A DNA stretch of 64,000 bases from assembly GCA_947034885.2 (NCBI GenBank), contig OX344754.2:5029001-5093000 (forward strand), given 5' to 3'. The DNA comes from Thuidium tamariscinum. Lineage: Eukaryota > Streptophyta > Bryopsida > Hypnales > Thuidiaceae. How positions within the stretch are numbered: the stretch's first letter is position 1; each line of letters begins with the position of its first letter. Under the pieces are notes generated by a model. The model searched no databases. It had not been told where the DNA came from and saw only the letters and a program-made list of their open reading frames with translations. This document shows positions 11,733 through 22,813 of the stretch, piece after piece. The translations under genes were made by a program, and so were the position numbers.

Positions 11733-12090
11733 AGCCTGCAAATCAGTGAGAGTCACCCCAATTCAAACTCAAAATCAGAAGAAATCCCTGTTCCGATTCA
11801 TCTGTTTAAAATTAAAAAAATAGAAATCCGTGCAACGGAGTGATCAAGATGTGGTACAAGATGGAGCCCAGTCCATGCGTACGGAGGTTGAGCTGGAGTT
11901 GCAGTGTGTGTTAAGCCTCAAATGACGACCTGGTCGCAGAAGAAATCATCCGTTTTGATACGATTGGAAGCATCCCACTTTGAAATAACCATAGAATAGT
12001 CAAGCAGTCGTTCGGGTCAAACTGCTGTGTAACTCCCTATTTGGCACAGAACTCTGAGGGTGAGCATGTGTACTTCAGTTGTGCTGTTTA
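11733..12090 (+). repeat. Leader fragment, local copy 2
   Basis: About 355 bp nearly identical to 12806-13170, sharing GTGATCAAGATGTGGTACAA, CGTACGGAGGTTGAGCTGGA and the CTATTTGGCACAGAACTC end. The duplication seems local and recent compared with the A/B duplication. Confidence 0.8.
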
Positions 12091-12805
12091 GTTGTGAAAA
12101 CCTCATACAAACGTACCTCACCGTAATTCCAACAATTTATTCAAAAATTGAGAAAAGGTCAGCATTTTCTGTCTTTCAGCTGTGAGGTTTGGCTTGAAGA
12201 GTGTGACATTGAAGCACACTACAAGTGGGTAGACATGTGAGGAAGTGGTCACTGAAACGTCTGATGTACTCTACTCTGAATTGATGGGCTTCTGTACAAC
12301 AGCAAGGAAGGTTTGGTTGCAAACCCTACTTTTTTGGTTGCAGGCAGGCATCCTTGTTCATCAGATGAACTAGTCTTCGTGCTGTCTCTTTTATGTTGAC
12401 ATCGTGCCGCTTGTGCAACAGGAGAGGGCTAAGTACTAGCGGAGGAGGTGAGGCACTGATGGTTTCGTACAGTTTTGGTGGTGGAAGTGCAGCTCTGTTT
12501 CTGAGTGTATCTGTCCCTCCAGTGCTCTTTAGCCATGGACATGCCTTTCTTGTAGAAATGATTCACATTGAACCCCCAAATGCCCAAGGCCTTTTTTGAG
12601 CTTCTTAGAATTTACTAAAAATTGAATAGAACGTGAACTTTTTAATAAATTGTATCAATTTTGTAAGAACTGTAATCATAAAAATTCAAACTAGACATGC
12701 TAGACATTGCATACGAAAAGTAAAACACAGCAATATTACTTAATATGGAGTGGAAGATTATAATGTTTGACCAAGAGGGTTTTGGAACTAAGGCCTTGGG
12801 TTCAT
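12091..12805. other. Spacer between leader copies, no gene seen
   Basis: Mixed-composition DNA. A 68-codon open frame at 12393-12599 has no homologue in copy B and no recognisable motif. It may be transcribed leader or promoter sequence but nothing proves it. Confidence 0.4.
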
Positions 12806-13170
12806 AGCCTGCAAATCAGTGAGTCACCCCAGTTCAAACTCACCCAGTGATGAAATCAGAAGAAATCCCTGTTCCGTTTCATTCGTTTCCAAAAAAAGCA
12901 AAAAAAGCAAATCCGTGCAACTGAGTGATCAAGATGTGGTACAAGATCGAGCTCAGTCCATGCGTACGGAGGTTGAGCTGGAGTTGCAGTGTGTGTTAAG
13001 CCTCAAATGACGACCTGGTCGCAGAAGAAATCATCGTTTTAATACGATTGGAAGCATCCACTTTGAAATAACCATAGAATAGTCAAGCAGTCGTTCGGGT
13101 CAAACTGCTGTGCAACTCCCTATTTGGCACAGAACTCCAAGGGTGCACATGTGTACATCAGTTGTGCCGT
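12806..13170 (+). repeat. Leader fragment, local copy 3, next to the gene
   Basis: This copy joins directly to the presumed 5' exon. It aligns with 11733-12090 over its whole length and with 52011-52220 of copy B in part. Because it lies upstream of the only intact ankyrin gene, it is the copy most likely to hold promoter or 5' untranslated sequence. Confidence 0.7.
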
Positions 13171-13189
13171 TTTAAATTGAGAGATTCTT

Positions 13190-13929
13190 TGTCCACCATG
13201 TGCCTCTTTTTTGGTCTCCGCACCTAAACAGGGCCCAACTTGTTCTGAACAGGGCAACCACGTCCTCACGGAGGAAAGAGTCTCCGCATGAAGAGCCCGG
13301 TTGAAAAGGTAGTTTGAGTGTCTAGACACCCCATTTTCGAAGCTTGCCGTCCCTTCGTAATCTTGCTGATGGTGGAGGTTTTCGTTTTCGTTTGCAGACT
13401 CATAGCGCAGCTGGGTACCTTCCCTTTCTTCCCTTCCCTTGCTGTACGTGGAGGTGCGAGTCCTTGATTGCACCGTGTGGGTGTCCGCCTGATCCATCCA
13501 TCGAGGAGTCCATCGATCTGTATGTGGAGAAGCTTCTGGAGCTGTTCATGATCGATCGAGGCATTTGTTTCCTTTGCGGTGGAGGACGTTGTTGTGAGTC
13601 GATCGATCCTTCAGTTGCACCGTACGCGCTGTTGTTGTGTCGCTAGTCGATCCATCAAGGAGTTCATCGATCTGTACGCGGAGAAGCTATTGAGGCTGTT
13701 TAGGGTCGAGGCATTTGTTTCCATTTGAAGACGGACTCGATCAAGGTCCTATCTCTTGGAGGAGACGGAATTTTGGACTAGGAAGTGCCCAACTTGAGCG
13801 AGTGGAGCTTTGATGTTGGCTGCTGCTGCGATATTCATTGTGTTGTACTGTGACGCTGTAGGTTTGGATCGTGGCTTAGTTTCTGGAGCTCTTCTTCGAT
13901 CTGCCCGTGTGGAAGTACACCCTCGGAAG
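13190..13929 (+). other. Putative 5' non-coding exon of the ankyrin-PGG gene
   Basis: GC-richer sequence conserved in copy B (52240-52862) ends in ACCCTCGGAAG/GTGAGAATAG here and GACCCTAGGAAG/GTGAGAATGG there, a good 5' splice site at the same place in both. Small insertions and deletions between copies break every reading frame, so it is probably 5' untranslated rather than coding. Repeated GATCGATC and TGGAGAAGCT words suggest internal duplication (13490-13560 and 13645-13690). The transcription start is not identifiable. Confidence 0.5.
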
Positions 13930-15850
13930 GTGAGAATAGTTGGTGGCTTTGATCGGCAGTTGGTTTGGTGGTTTTCTACGCAAGACGTTAAATCGTGCCA
14001 TCGAACCTGACGTGGCGCAGGTAAATCCAGCCCTGCGCAGGTAAAACAGGTTTTACTAGGGGTTGATGAGGGTTTTGGGGTTTATGTTTTGCTGGGTTTT
14101 TTGGTTGTGTCAAGGTCCTCCCTAGCTAATTTGGGGTCTCTGAATTCAAATATGAATTCAGAGTTTGAAAAAAATAAATTTTGAAAAAAATAAAAAATTT
14201 CAGAGTTTACCCTGGTCCCTGGGGTAACTTCAGCTGCGCCACATTAGTTTCGATTACACAATTTAACGCGCTGCGTTTTCTACTGGCTGGTGAGGTCGTT
14301 TTCCTACTACAAGGGAACAGTAATGAATGATGTTGGGTGCTTTCACACTTTGAGTATTCCAAAAATGAAGTCAGAAAGTGACAAGTTTGCAATCTTGCAA
14401 CTTGGACACCTGTTTGTGAATAATGGGCTTTGTAGAATCTATACTTGGATGTTAATTTCTCTATCTTTTTTTCAAAATTGGATAAGTATAGAATGAGGAA
14501 ATCTACCAAATGGGGTCCTCTTATGGTATGCCACACTTGCTACAACACATGGATGCAATTAAAAAACCAAACTCGCTTTTTATAATTTTGTGCTATAAAC
14601 TCATTCACTTATAATTGAAAGGCAATACACATTTTTTTCATCTCAAGATTCTTAAAGTTTTTTTTTAATCATTTTTTATATCATTAAAACAAGAAAAAAC
14701 TTCAAACATTATTTTGAAGATTTTGAATTTGTTTACAACTAGATTTTTCAATAATTAAATCTAAAAGTAATCACAATAATGTAAAGTCCGAGTCAAAGAA
14801 AATTCACCTTTTGGGGGATTTACAAGAAACATTTGTCTTATTTTCTGTCCCCAGGTTGGTTTTCGACCAGTGTATTTTTGCTCATAACTTTTGCATTGTA
14901 TATTAATTTCACATGAAACTTGAAATAAGGTGCATGTGATAGTTTTGGACAATATTTAATACTTTGGAATTTTCTAGAATTATTTTATTATTTTTAAATA
15001 GCCTTCAATTGGATGTCTATTTTGGTCATTTGGGGAGGACTATCCACCTTATAGATGGGATGAATGTGTATTACTTTTGTGCAAGTGTAGAAAGCCCAAT
15101 TTCTTTATCCAAAGATGAAAATGGTTGAAAAGGAGTATATTGAAGTTAGGAAAAAAAGTGCTACTTTATTTTGTTTTTTTTAATTCTTTTACTATTTATA
15201 AAAAATTAAACATCAAAGTGTCCATTTTCATGATATTTTTCATTGTGCATAAATTTTAGAGATAAATTTTCTAAAGTCTAGATTTTTAAAGAAATTGTGT
15301 TTTGAATACTCTACAAATTATTCATATTTTATTTTATTTTAGAAAATCATTTGTTTCAAAAGTCATAGGACTTTTTAAAATAGGCTATAATTTTGAAGTG
15401 AAAGAGGTCTATTGATGTTTCTTGGAACAACCCTTGTAGACATTTTTTCAAATTATTTATAGTTTAATCCAATTTTAATTTCTTTATGGATGTCTTTTTG
15501 AAACAACTTTATTTTGAAGCAATTTGGAAAGATAGTTTCTTAGCTTTTGCAATGATATTTTTTCAATTTTTTTGAAAAAGATACAGCTTATGTCTAAATT
15601 AGAACTTCCTATTAATCAATTTTGATGTTCTCAATTTTGTAAATATTTAGTGCAAAACAAATTTGAGACTAATCATTATAGTATTAGTTCCCTATGTATA
15701 CAATTTGCATTAGAAATGAAATGTATTTGAAAGCCATTAAAATTCCTATAGTATTAAAGTGCCCAATTTGAGCTTTTGTGATCCATAAATTCCAATCAAA
15801 GTTATTTTTTATTATAGGACTAAAGTTTCATTGGAATTTATTGTGTGTAG
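13930..15850 (+). other. Putative intron 1 of the ankyrin-PGG gene
   Basis: It runs from the GTGAGAAT donor to the acceptor TTGTGTGTAG at 15841-15850, 20 bp before the ATG. Copy B has the same donor and acceptor with a 778-bp intron (52863-53640). The extra length here includes a 295-bp MITE and other AT-rich sequence. The polypyrimidine tract is weak, so the call rests mainly on conservation of both borders. Confidence 0.45.
13980..14274. mobile_element. 295-bp Mutator-like MITE in intron 1
   Basis: A perfect 9-bp target duplication, GTTTTCTAC, lies at 13971-13979 and 14275-14283. The terminal inverted repeats are about 41 bp; the left starts GCAAGACGTTAAATCGTG and the right, reverse-complemented, starts GCAGCGCGTTAAATTGTG, and both run to GTGGCGCAG. 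Copy B has the uninterrupted site (GGTGGTTTGGGACTAGTGAG near 52900). Nine-bp duplications and long TIRs fit the Mutator superfamily. It is non-coding. Confidence 0.85.
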
Positions 15851-15870
15851 AAGATTTGTTGAAGAAGACA

Positions 15871-17700
15871 ATGTCTATGAATTCAAACAATGCAAGTTCT
15901 AGTGGAGTGGGTAGTAGCAAAGGATCACCAATTTGTGCGTGGGTATCCTTGACTTTGGAAGAGCAACTTGCAAATTTCCAGACAAATTTTGAACCCATAA
16001 ATCGTGAACATCCCTTTGAAACAGTGCCTTTTGATGCTACATTTCTTGAATCCATTGCCAAAGCTGTGAAGGCTTTGAGGATTGATCTGTGGGTGGATAT
16101 TAAAGGTCTTCTTCGTGGAGGACTAGATAAATATCCGGCATTAAAAGGAGCAACTCCTCTCCATTGGGCTGTATTGATGGATGATAGAACAATGGTACAA
16201 TACATCTTGACTTCAAAAAAAGTAGACATCAATGTTTGGAGCCCTTATGGAGTAGAAACAGCTTTGAACTATGCTATAGTTGGTGGGAACTGTGACATAG
16301 TAGAAGACCTTCTGGAGCACAAAGTTGATGTTCGGATCACTGGTAATCTTCATAAAAGTGCCCTCTACCACATGGTGCATCACAAGAATTCCATGTTTGG
16401 CATCCTCCAAAAGGTTCTAGCCAATAATGTCAATATGTGTGACGACGAAGGGAACACAACCTTGCATTTTGCAGCACGGGAAGGAGCTATAGATGTTGTG
16501 AGATATCTTCAAGAACAAGAGGCGGATGTAAATGTGCGCAATCATTTTAAACACACTCCACTTCATTATGCAACAGAGAAGGGATCTCTAGATGTTGTGA
16601 CATGTCTTTTGCAACAAAACGCTGATGTTAATGCATCAAATGACTGGGACTGCAAGCCATTGAACAATGCAATAGAATATCATAGAGAAATGAACATCAT
16701 ATCAATTCTTATGGAGCACAATGCAAATGTTGAGGGTTTGGATTATCAGGGGTGGAGTCCACTTCTCTATTCTATAAAGTATCAACATGTTGATGCATTT
16801 AATGCACTAATGGCAAATGGTGTTGATGTTCAAGTCAAGGACCAAAACAACAATAATGCTCTTCATCATGCTATTCAAGTTCATGACGAAGACCACAACA
16901 TGATGGACATTGTGAAAGTTCTTCGAGAGCATGATGTCGATGCAAATGTCAAGAATAAAAGAGGATATTCTCCATTTTTTGCGGCTGTACTTCAAGGTCA
17001 TACCGATGTAGTCAGAGAATTGTTACGAAGCAAAGAAAAGATAAAACTCATGGATGAATGCAAGGGTCAAACTGCAATCCCAATTGCATTTGACTATGGC
17101 CATGAGCATATCAAAAGAGCACTTTTGGAGTGTGATGACATCAGCCGATATGTAGGTGATCTTTATAGAGATCGCCAAGTCTATGTGGACGCTGCCAACG
17201 CCATTCTTGTTGGTGCAGCCCTCATTGCTAGCGTTACATTTGCCTCCTGGCTTCAACCACCGTTGGGCTACACTACTCCTTATGTAGATCTTTCTCCTTC
17301 AAGCTCCAACATTAACTATGTGGATGTTCAACACAATGTATCTCTACGGGTGTTTTGGATATTCAACACCTTCTCATTTTATTTTGCCATTGGCACGGTG
17401 GTGTTTGGTGCTCGAAGCGTATTGCCAAGGCGGCGAATGTTTATCAAGGCCATTGTGGTGAAACTTCACCGAAACTTGTTGGTTACATCCATCCTTTTGG
17501 CATGTTCGGTTTTTTGTGTGATAATAGCCTTGGGAATTGCAGGGTGTATAGTCTTGACTCCAACATTAAAGTTTCAATGGTATATGATAGTTCCTACCAT
17601 TTTTGGAGGGTTGTTATGTTTAGTTAGTTTAGTGTTATTGTTCAAAAGTATGGTGGAAGATAATTTAGAAGGGAAAAGAGAGAAATTTGAAATATTCTAG
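15871..17700 (+). CDS. Ankyrin-repeat membrane protein with PGG-type domain
   Basis: It encodes a 609-residue protein, a usual size for plant ankyrin-PGG (ACD6/ITN1-like) proteins, which sit in membranes and act in stress, defence or cell-death signalling. That role is family knowledge, not shown here. A Ser/Asn-rich start (MSMNSNNASSSGVG) precedes about ten ankyrin repeats at residues 93-430; the clearest are GATPLHWAVLMDDRTMV, GNTTLHFAAREGAIDVV and KHTPLHYATEKGSLDVV. The PGG-type region starts at DRQVYVDAANAILVG (about 434), with PPLGY where classic members have PPGGY. Four membrane helices lie near 443-467, 494-513, 535-565 and 570-592. The ATG at 15871 (context ACAATGT) is chosen because a conserved TGTGTAG acceptor lies just before it and the frame upstream is open only from a GTG within the intron. 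The CDS has no intron. Copy B holds a broken paralogue. Confidence 0.92.
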   Translation: MSMNSNNASSSGVGSSKGSPICAWVSLTLEEQLANFQTNFEPINREHPFETVPFDATFLESIAKAVKALRIDLWVDIKGLLRGGLDKYPALKGATPLHWAVLMDDRTMVQYILTSKKVDINVWSPYGVETALNYAIVGGNCDIVEDLLEHKVDVRITGNLHKSALYHMVHHKNSMFGILQKVLANNVNMCDDEGNTTLHFAAREGAIDVVRYLQEQEADVNVRNHFKHTPLHYATEKGSLDVVTCLLQQNADVNASNDWDCKPLNNAIEYHREMNIISILMEHNANVEGLDYQGWSPLLYSIKYQHVDAFNALMANGVDVQVKDQNNNNALHHAIQVHDEDHNMMDIVKVLREHDVDANVKNKRGYSPFFAAVLQGHTDVVRELLRSKEKIKLMDECKGQTAIPIAFDYGHEHIKRALLECDDISRYVGDLYRDRQVYVDAANAILVGAALIASVTFASWLQPPLGYTTPYVDLSPSSSNINYVDVQHNVSLRVFWIFNTFSFYFAIGTVVFGARSVLPRRRMFIKAIVVKLHRNLLVTSILLACSVFCVIIALGIAGCIVLTPTLKFQWYMIVPTIFGGLLCLVSLVLLFKSMVEDNLEGKREKFEIF

Positions 17701-19844
17701 TTTAACATTTGACAAAGATTTCTTGAATCTTTGGATGTGAAAATATAGGATTTCCTCCCTTCTTACCATGGTATTATAATTATGTATTTGGATGTTGGCA
17801 TGACATTGAATTCAAAAGTTGTAAGACATATGGAATCTTCTTTAGTATCAACTAATGAATGCAATTCTTTTTCTAGAGAGTAGATGAAGCATTATTTTCT
17901 TTCTACAAAACAAATCTATTGGTTTATTTTTCAAGACAAGTTTGTCATATGCTTGAAAATTTTCAAATCATTTGCAATTTTACAACATAAAGGAAAATAA
18001 CACATTGTAGAAAGAATTAGAGAATGATTCAAAATAGTAGATTGTTAAGAGTTTAATTATGAAATTGAAAAATGGCAATTTCAACGGTTGTAATGTTGGA
18101 ATAAACAATCCACATTCAATGATTTTATTTATTTTTTAAACACTGAAAATTGAGTTAAGTAAAAGAGTTCAAGTATTTTTGGAGAACAAAATCTATGGTC
18201 GCCTTCAAACTAGAACCCATTATAAATTTTATCTCATTTATGAAATTGAAATGAATCAAAGATTTCCACATTGGTACATTTATATATATCTACAAAGCTA
18301 ATTTCAAATTTTTGTTCATGAATTGAGTGATTTTTTCTTATCTACCTAGACTATCCGGCCAAAGAAAAAACTACACATTAAACAATAACTTTTTAACCAT
18401 ATAGTCAAAAGTCATGAAAACTATTGGCTATTAATTGCTAAAGGTGCACACACCATTTTTTGACAACATAGTGATTTTGGATAGCTTAATATGGATAAAG
18501 TGTTTTTTTTTTAATTTTTTTAATTTTTGCGCAACATGTGCCAAAGGAATAGCTTTGAGGCCTAACAATTTTTATAACTTTTGACTACATGGTTAGAAAG
18601 TTATTGCATGATATGTTATTTTCATCATTTGGCAGGCAGATTGGATACATTGGATAGCTCATAAAACTTCTTTTAAAATAAATCTTTTAAGAAATTAAAT
18701 TTGAAATTGATTCTCTAGATTAATATAAAGATTGAAAGCTTTGAATCATTTTATTTTGATTTATGGAATGAAAGTTGTAAGGAGTTCTCATTTGAGGGTA
18801 GGTATGGTTTTCATAGACTTGATACTTACCTATCTACAAACTAAAAATCCTCATAACTTCCATATCATTAATTGAATTGGAATGATTCAAAACTATCAAT
18901 GTAAATAAATCCAAAGTATCAATTTCAAATTTTAATATCTTAAGAAATGATTTTTTAACAAGTTTTATGAGCTGCTTAAGTTGCCTTCTAAATGACAAAA
19001 ATGACATATCAAGAAATACACTTTGTAACCATGAAGTCAAGAGTTATAAAAATTGTTGGACCTTGTAAGTGATTAATTATCCACCTTTAGTTACTGATTT
19101 AATACAAGCAGGTTCTTATGATTATTTTAATGTGATTCTACATGTAGGTGCTTAGGAATAGGTCCACTGTGCTTTCCAAGTAATGGATATTTTTATTACC
19201 TAAGTGACTCAAAAGTGTAGAATTGGCTCAAAATATAATTTAAAAATATTTTAAATAAAATTATTGGTTAAATATCAATGCCACTGTGGTTTTCCATGAA
19301 TGTTGGTTTAGACCAAAACTATTGACCTCATCTCATAAAACACTCTTTTCCCTTTCAAGGAATATAAAAATCATTCAAACCCATCCTTCTTACCAAAAGT
19401 TATAGAAGGATGAAGTTTGATTGCTAATCGGTTCACAAAACTTTATCCATGATTTCTAAGAGTTTTAGGTTTTGAAATGAGTTGAAAATTTAAAGATAAA
19501 TTTTGGCTAAGAACTTCTATTAGATTTCTAATTTTTTTTTACTTTGGATGATTTTACTAAGTATTCATCCAATCCTAGACTATTACTTCATCCCTCTCTA
19601 ACTTCTACACCTTTCAGGGTTTTATTTACAAGTGGGGACGCATTTCTAGGTCTTAATGAGTCAACTCTATAAACTCATGATCCTAATTGTCTATTCCTAA
19701 TCTATCTTAGAGGGGTTGAATTGAACTTGCTTACTTCCTATGTCTGGGTCTAACTTTTGTTGATTTGCTATTTTAAGAGATTTTAGGTTTTATTCATCTA
19801 GATACGAACTCTAGCTTTCTAAATTAATATTAGATTTTCTAATT
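17701..19844. other. AT-rich 3' flank with old repeat remnants, no gene
   Basis: Bases 17950-19060 contain decayed pieces, in both orientations, of the same family as 26190-27145 (for example AACCATGAAGTCAAGAGTTAT near 19026 and GGCCTAACAATTTTTATAAC near 18560). No clear polyadenylation site or gene could be assigned. Confidence 0.5.
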
Positions 19845-19984
19845 CACTACAAGAGAATGGGATCGCTTATATAGTGTCCTAGATAGTCTTTTCAGTAAAA
19901 TTTTACTTAAAAGATGCATTAAAAGACATTACTTGAAAGATGTGATGTCTAGGACACTACTTAAAAGACCATTCTCTTGTAGTG
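19845..19984. mobile_element. 140-bp CACTA-type hairpin MITE
   Basis: It starts CACTACAAGAGAATGG and ends with the exact inverse, giving 16-bp perfect terminal repeats. A second inverted pair (AGTGTCCTAGA / TCTAGGACACT) lies inside, so the unit folds into a long hairpin. Flanking triplets ATT and ATC are near-matching, compatible with the 3-bp target duplication of CACTA elements. The interior differs from the MITE at 51483-51635, so it is a separate family. Confidence 0.85.
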
Positions 19985-22393
19985 ATCAAAGCTTCATACT
20001 ACCAGTTATAGGGGGATGAAGTTTGACTGCTCATCAATTTATCAAATTTTATTAATGATTTCCTACTAATTGATAATTCAAATTTAAGTTTTTCCTTTCA
20101 ACTTCAAACTCTAGATTTTGAGTGTTCTAAAATTTTACTCAACTTTTTCCAAAGTTTTAAGTTTTATCTATTTGTCATCCGTTTTACCTTCTAAACTTCA
20201 TCTAACTCTAACTTTCTAAATTTAACTTCAAATTATATTTTTAATATGTTTTTGGAAAGCTATGAACTAGATTTATACTAATTGAAATCTAAAACTTGGG
20301 AAAATTTTGATCTAACTTCTCTGACTTACACTTCTAATTTGGTTCCTATGTTTTAAAATGTTAACTTTCAAACTCAATAACTTTTGCATTTCTTAGAAAC
20401 TTACCTCTTTTTATAGAACATCTTGAGCGTTGTTGTAGACATTCTCCTTTCAACAATTCAATTTAAGTTTTGCATCTTAAGGCAATTGTACAATTTTTAC
20501 TCAGTGTCTAAAGATGGTAGTTTCTTATAGTTTTTGAAACTTGGGTAATCATTTTTATTTTATTTTATTTTTTAAAATTTCTACTTATCTATTCCATTAT
20601 TGTAGTTCAAGAGTTGACTTGGGAATTATACAATAATGTTTTAAACTTCAAAATAATAATTGATCACTTCTCTCTATCCAAGTTCATTATTATTCTATCC
20701 TAATTCCTACTGATCTAAATGCTTTTCCAAGATTTTCTCCCAATCCTTCTTCAACTTCTAAAATCTCTTACTACTTTGTATAAACATCCCAACTTAGTTT
20801 CCTCCTTCATTTTATTGTTCTACTTGGAATTTTTGAATTCCCCTATCTTCTATGATAGTAGGAGGAAGAGTGGTGACTTTAGAAGTTGCTAATTGATATG
20901 ATTTTTAGATGCTAATTACTCTTCTTCTCTCCTAATTGCTCTTTTTGCTTCCCACTCCTAATCTTCTCTCTAATCTTCTAGCTCTCCTTCTTCTACTCAT
21001 TATATTCCATATTTTCTACAAAACATCAACTTTCAAATTTATGAAAAAAATGAATTAATTGTTGTGCAAACTTTTCCTTTGAAAAGCCAGGAAGGGCCCT
21101 AGCTTCCAACAGAGCCTAGTGTGAGTAATTTCTAACTCCATACTTGAGTTAAAATTTAACACTCAGGTTCCATGTCTAATCAAGAACTATCTCTTAATTG
21201 GGTGTTCAAAGAGTCCCTTACAAGCAATGAACACTTTAATAACGTCTTTTTGATTCTAACAATCATTGATTTCACTAGTTGTGGTTATGGTTAATAGTTG
21301 AAGGTTTTGGATGAATTTCCTAAATCTAAATCCCAATCTAGTACTTTAATTATTATACTCTATTTAAGTCTAAGCTTTTCTGAATTATTCTAAATGAAAA
21401 TCTAAACTACTTATTAATGCTCAAGAGCTTGGCAATATAAAATTGAACAACAAAAGAAGTAAAATGAAAATTAAATAGGAGCGGCTCACTTCCTTGGCAT
21501 AGATCTCCATAGTCCCATCATCAAACATCATCATTTGCACATACTCATGGGCAACTTCCCTATTAAATTCCTCTTGCCCATCCATTGAACTAATCCATGA
21601 TAAATTCCCCTTTTGTTGGTAAAATTGATTATTCCTAGTTCCAATTGCACTAATAGTTATGGGAATTTAAATTAATTGTGTATTTTTTGTTCATTCCTAA
21701 TTTTTTGGTAATTAGAAAAAATACCACAAATTTAATTCAATCCACTAAATTAAAACAAATGACTTCCTAAGTGACTTGAGCAATTAATTCCTAGCAAACA
21801 AAAACTATTCTAAATGAAATCAATGATTAATTCTAGCTAATTTGTTAATTTTTGTTATTGTTTTCTTTTCTTTTGGAATTTTTGGCCTAAATTCAATGAC
21901 AATTAATTAATTTAGAATCTTAAAATATAATCAAATATTTTCAAATCTAAATAGTTTTTAATTTTTCCTAATTCTTAAAGAAATTGGTTGTCAATTTTGT
22001 CCTTTTCTTTTCGGCTTTGTAGTCTACTAGATATTTCAAATTTTGGTCTATTTGCTTTTTCTAGTGTAAATAGGGTTAGCAATTTGACTATGTTCCCATT
22101 CTCACATGATAATTTGGAGGATAACTTGTTTTAAAAGGATAATTTGAAGATTAGATGTCAAGTAGTGTAAATCTAAAGATATGAACTTGGACAAATAGAT
22201 AGGAAGAGTTTAGATGAATAGACATGACTTCCTAGCCCTCCCACTTGACTTATAGGCTAGTTGTCTTTCACTTGACTCTCTCTCTTTTCCTTCACGCATG
22301 CAATAGTCGACGAGAGCTCTCAAGTTTACATCAACTTGTCGATACAATTTCTCAATATTAATATATGTAATATTTTGAGTTGAATTTTGTATT
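19985..22393. other. AT-rich intergenic DNA, no gene seen
   Basis: There are long T-rich and TTCTAACTT-rich stretches with stops in every frame. A 108-codon minus-strand frame at 22210-22536 overlaps the palindrome array and has no protein-like features. Confidence 0.5.
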
Positions 22394-22813
22394 CGCAGTT
22401 GGTGTGTAGTGTAGTTTGTAGGTCGATTTAGCACGCTTGCAGGTGGCAAGCAGTTGTGCAAATCGACTGAGTTAGAGTGCACAGGTGGTGCATATCTAAT
22501 TGTCGTGGCTTGCAGTTGGCAAGTTGTAAGCGGCAATTAGACGATTATTTGTGTGTAAAAGTCCTCACATGTGGTGAGTTTGACAAATCGCAGTTGGCGA
22601 GTAGAATTATTGAGTGTCTAGTTGTACACAGTTGGTGTTTGAGCAACTAGTCGTGAGCACTTGCAGGTGGCAAGTCGTCTTTGATTTCTTAAGCGATATT
22701 TGTAGATTTATGATGAGACTTAAATGCACAGGTGGTGCAAGTTGACTAAATTAGCTTTGATTCATTTGCAGATGGCAATTTGAATGTAGAAGTTAGATAA
22801 CACAAATGGTGTT
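22394..22813. repeat. Array of 10-11 short palindromes sharing an ANNTG spacer
   Basis: Ten hyphenated palindromes share a 5-nt centre (AGGTG, AGTTG, ATGTG, AGATG or AAATG) flanked by 4-6 bp arms that change together. Centres start at 22441, 22483, 22514, 22569, 22592, 22630, 22665, 22730, 22770 and 22804; a decayed one lies at 22395. Examples are CTTGC-AGGTG-GCAAG (22436), TGCAC-AGGTG-GTGCA (22478), CTCAC-ATGTG-GTGAG (22564) and ACTTGC-AGGTG-GCAAGT (22659). Arms ending in GC and arms ending in CAC alternate strictly, so the basic unit is a pair about 60-105 bp long. Each centre plus its preceding C forms an E-box-like CANNTG. No known element matches. Confidence 0.7.

Larger units (their letters stand above)
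5402..17700 (+). repeat. Segmental duplication, copy A
   Basis: The order of sequence here recurs near 48938-55500. Shared landmarks are the ACTACACC-CATTGTGAC start, a GGAGGAGGG block near 5825, the GC-rich remnant at 6120-7800, the leader near 13200-13929, and the ankyrin gene. Copy A is about 5.7 kb longer. Most of the difference is extra transposons (8420-9016, 9453-9734, 10519-11238, 13980-14274) and repeated leader pieces; copy B also lost parts of the 7.0-7.8 kb stretch. Bases 5402-6119 hold only AT-rich duplicated DNA with no gene. Confidence 0.85.

Noticed and set aside
15778-15870. Upstream extension of the ankyrin-PGG frame (31 codons)
   Set aside because: The extension begins with GTG, lies largely before the conserved TGTGTAG acceptor, and reads intron-like sequence; the ATG at 15871 is the better start.
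22210-22536. 108-codon minus-strand frame as a gene
   Set aside because: It overlaps the palindrome array, has no recognisable domain, and its composition follows the repeats.
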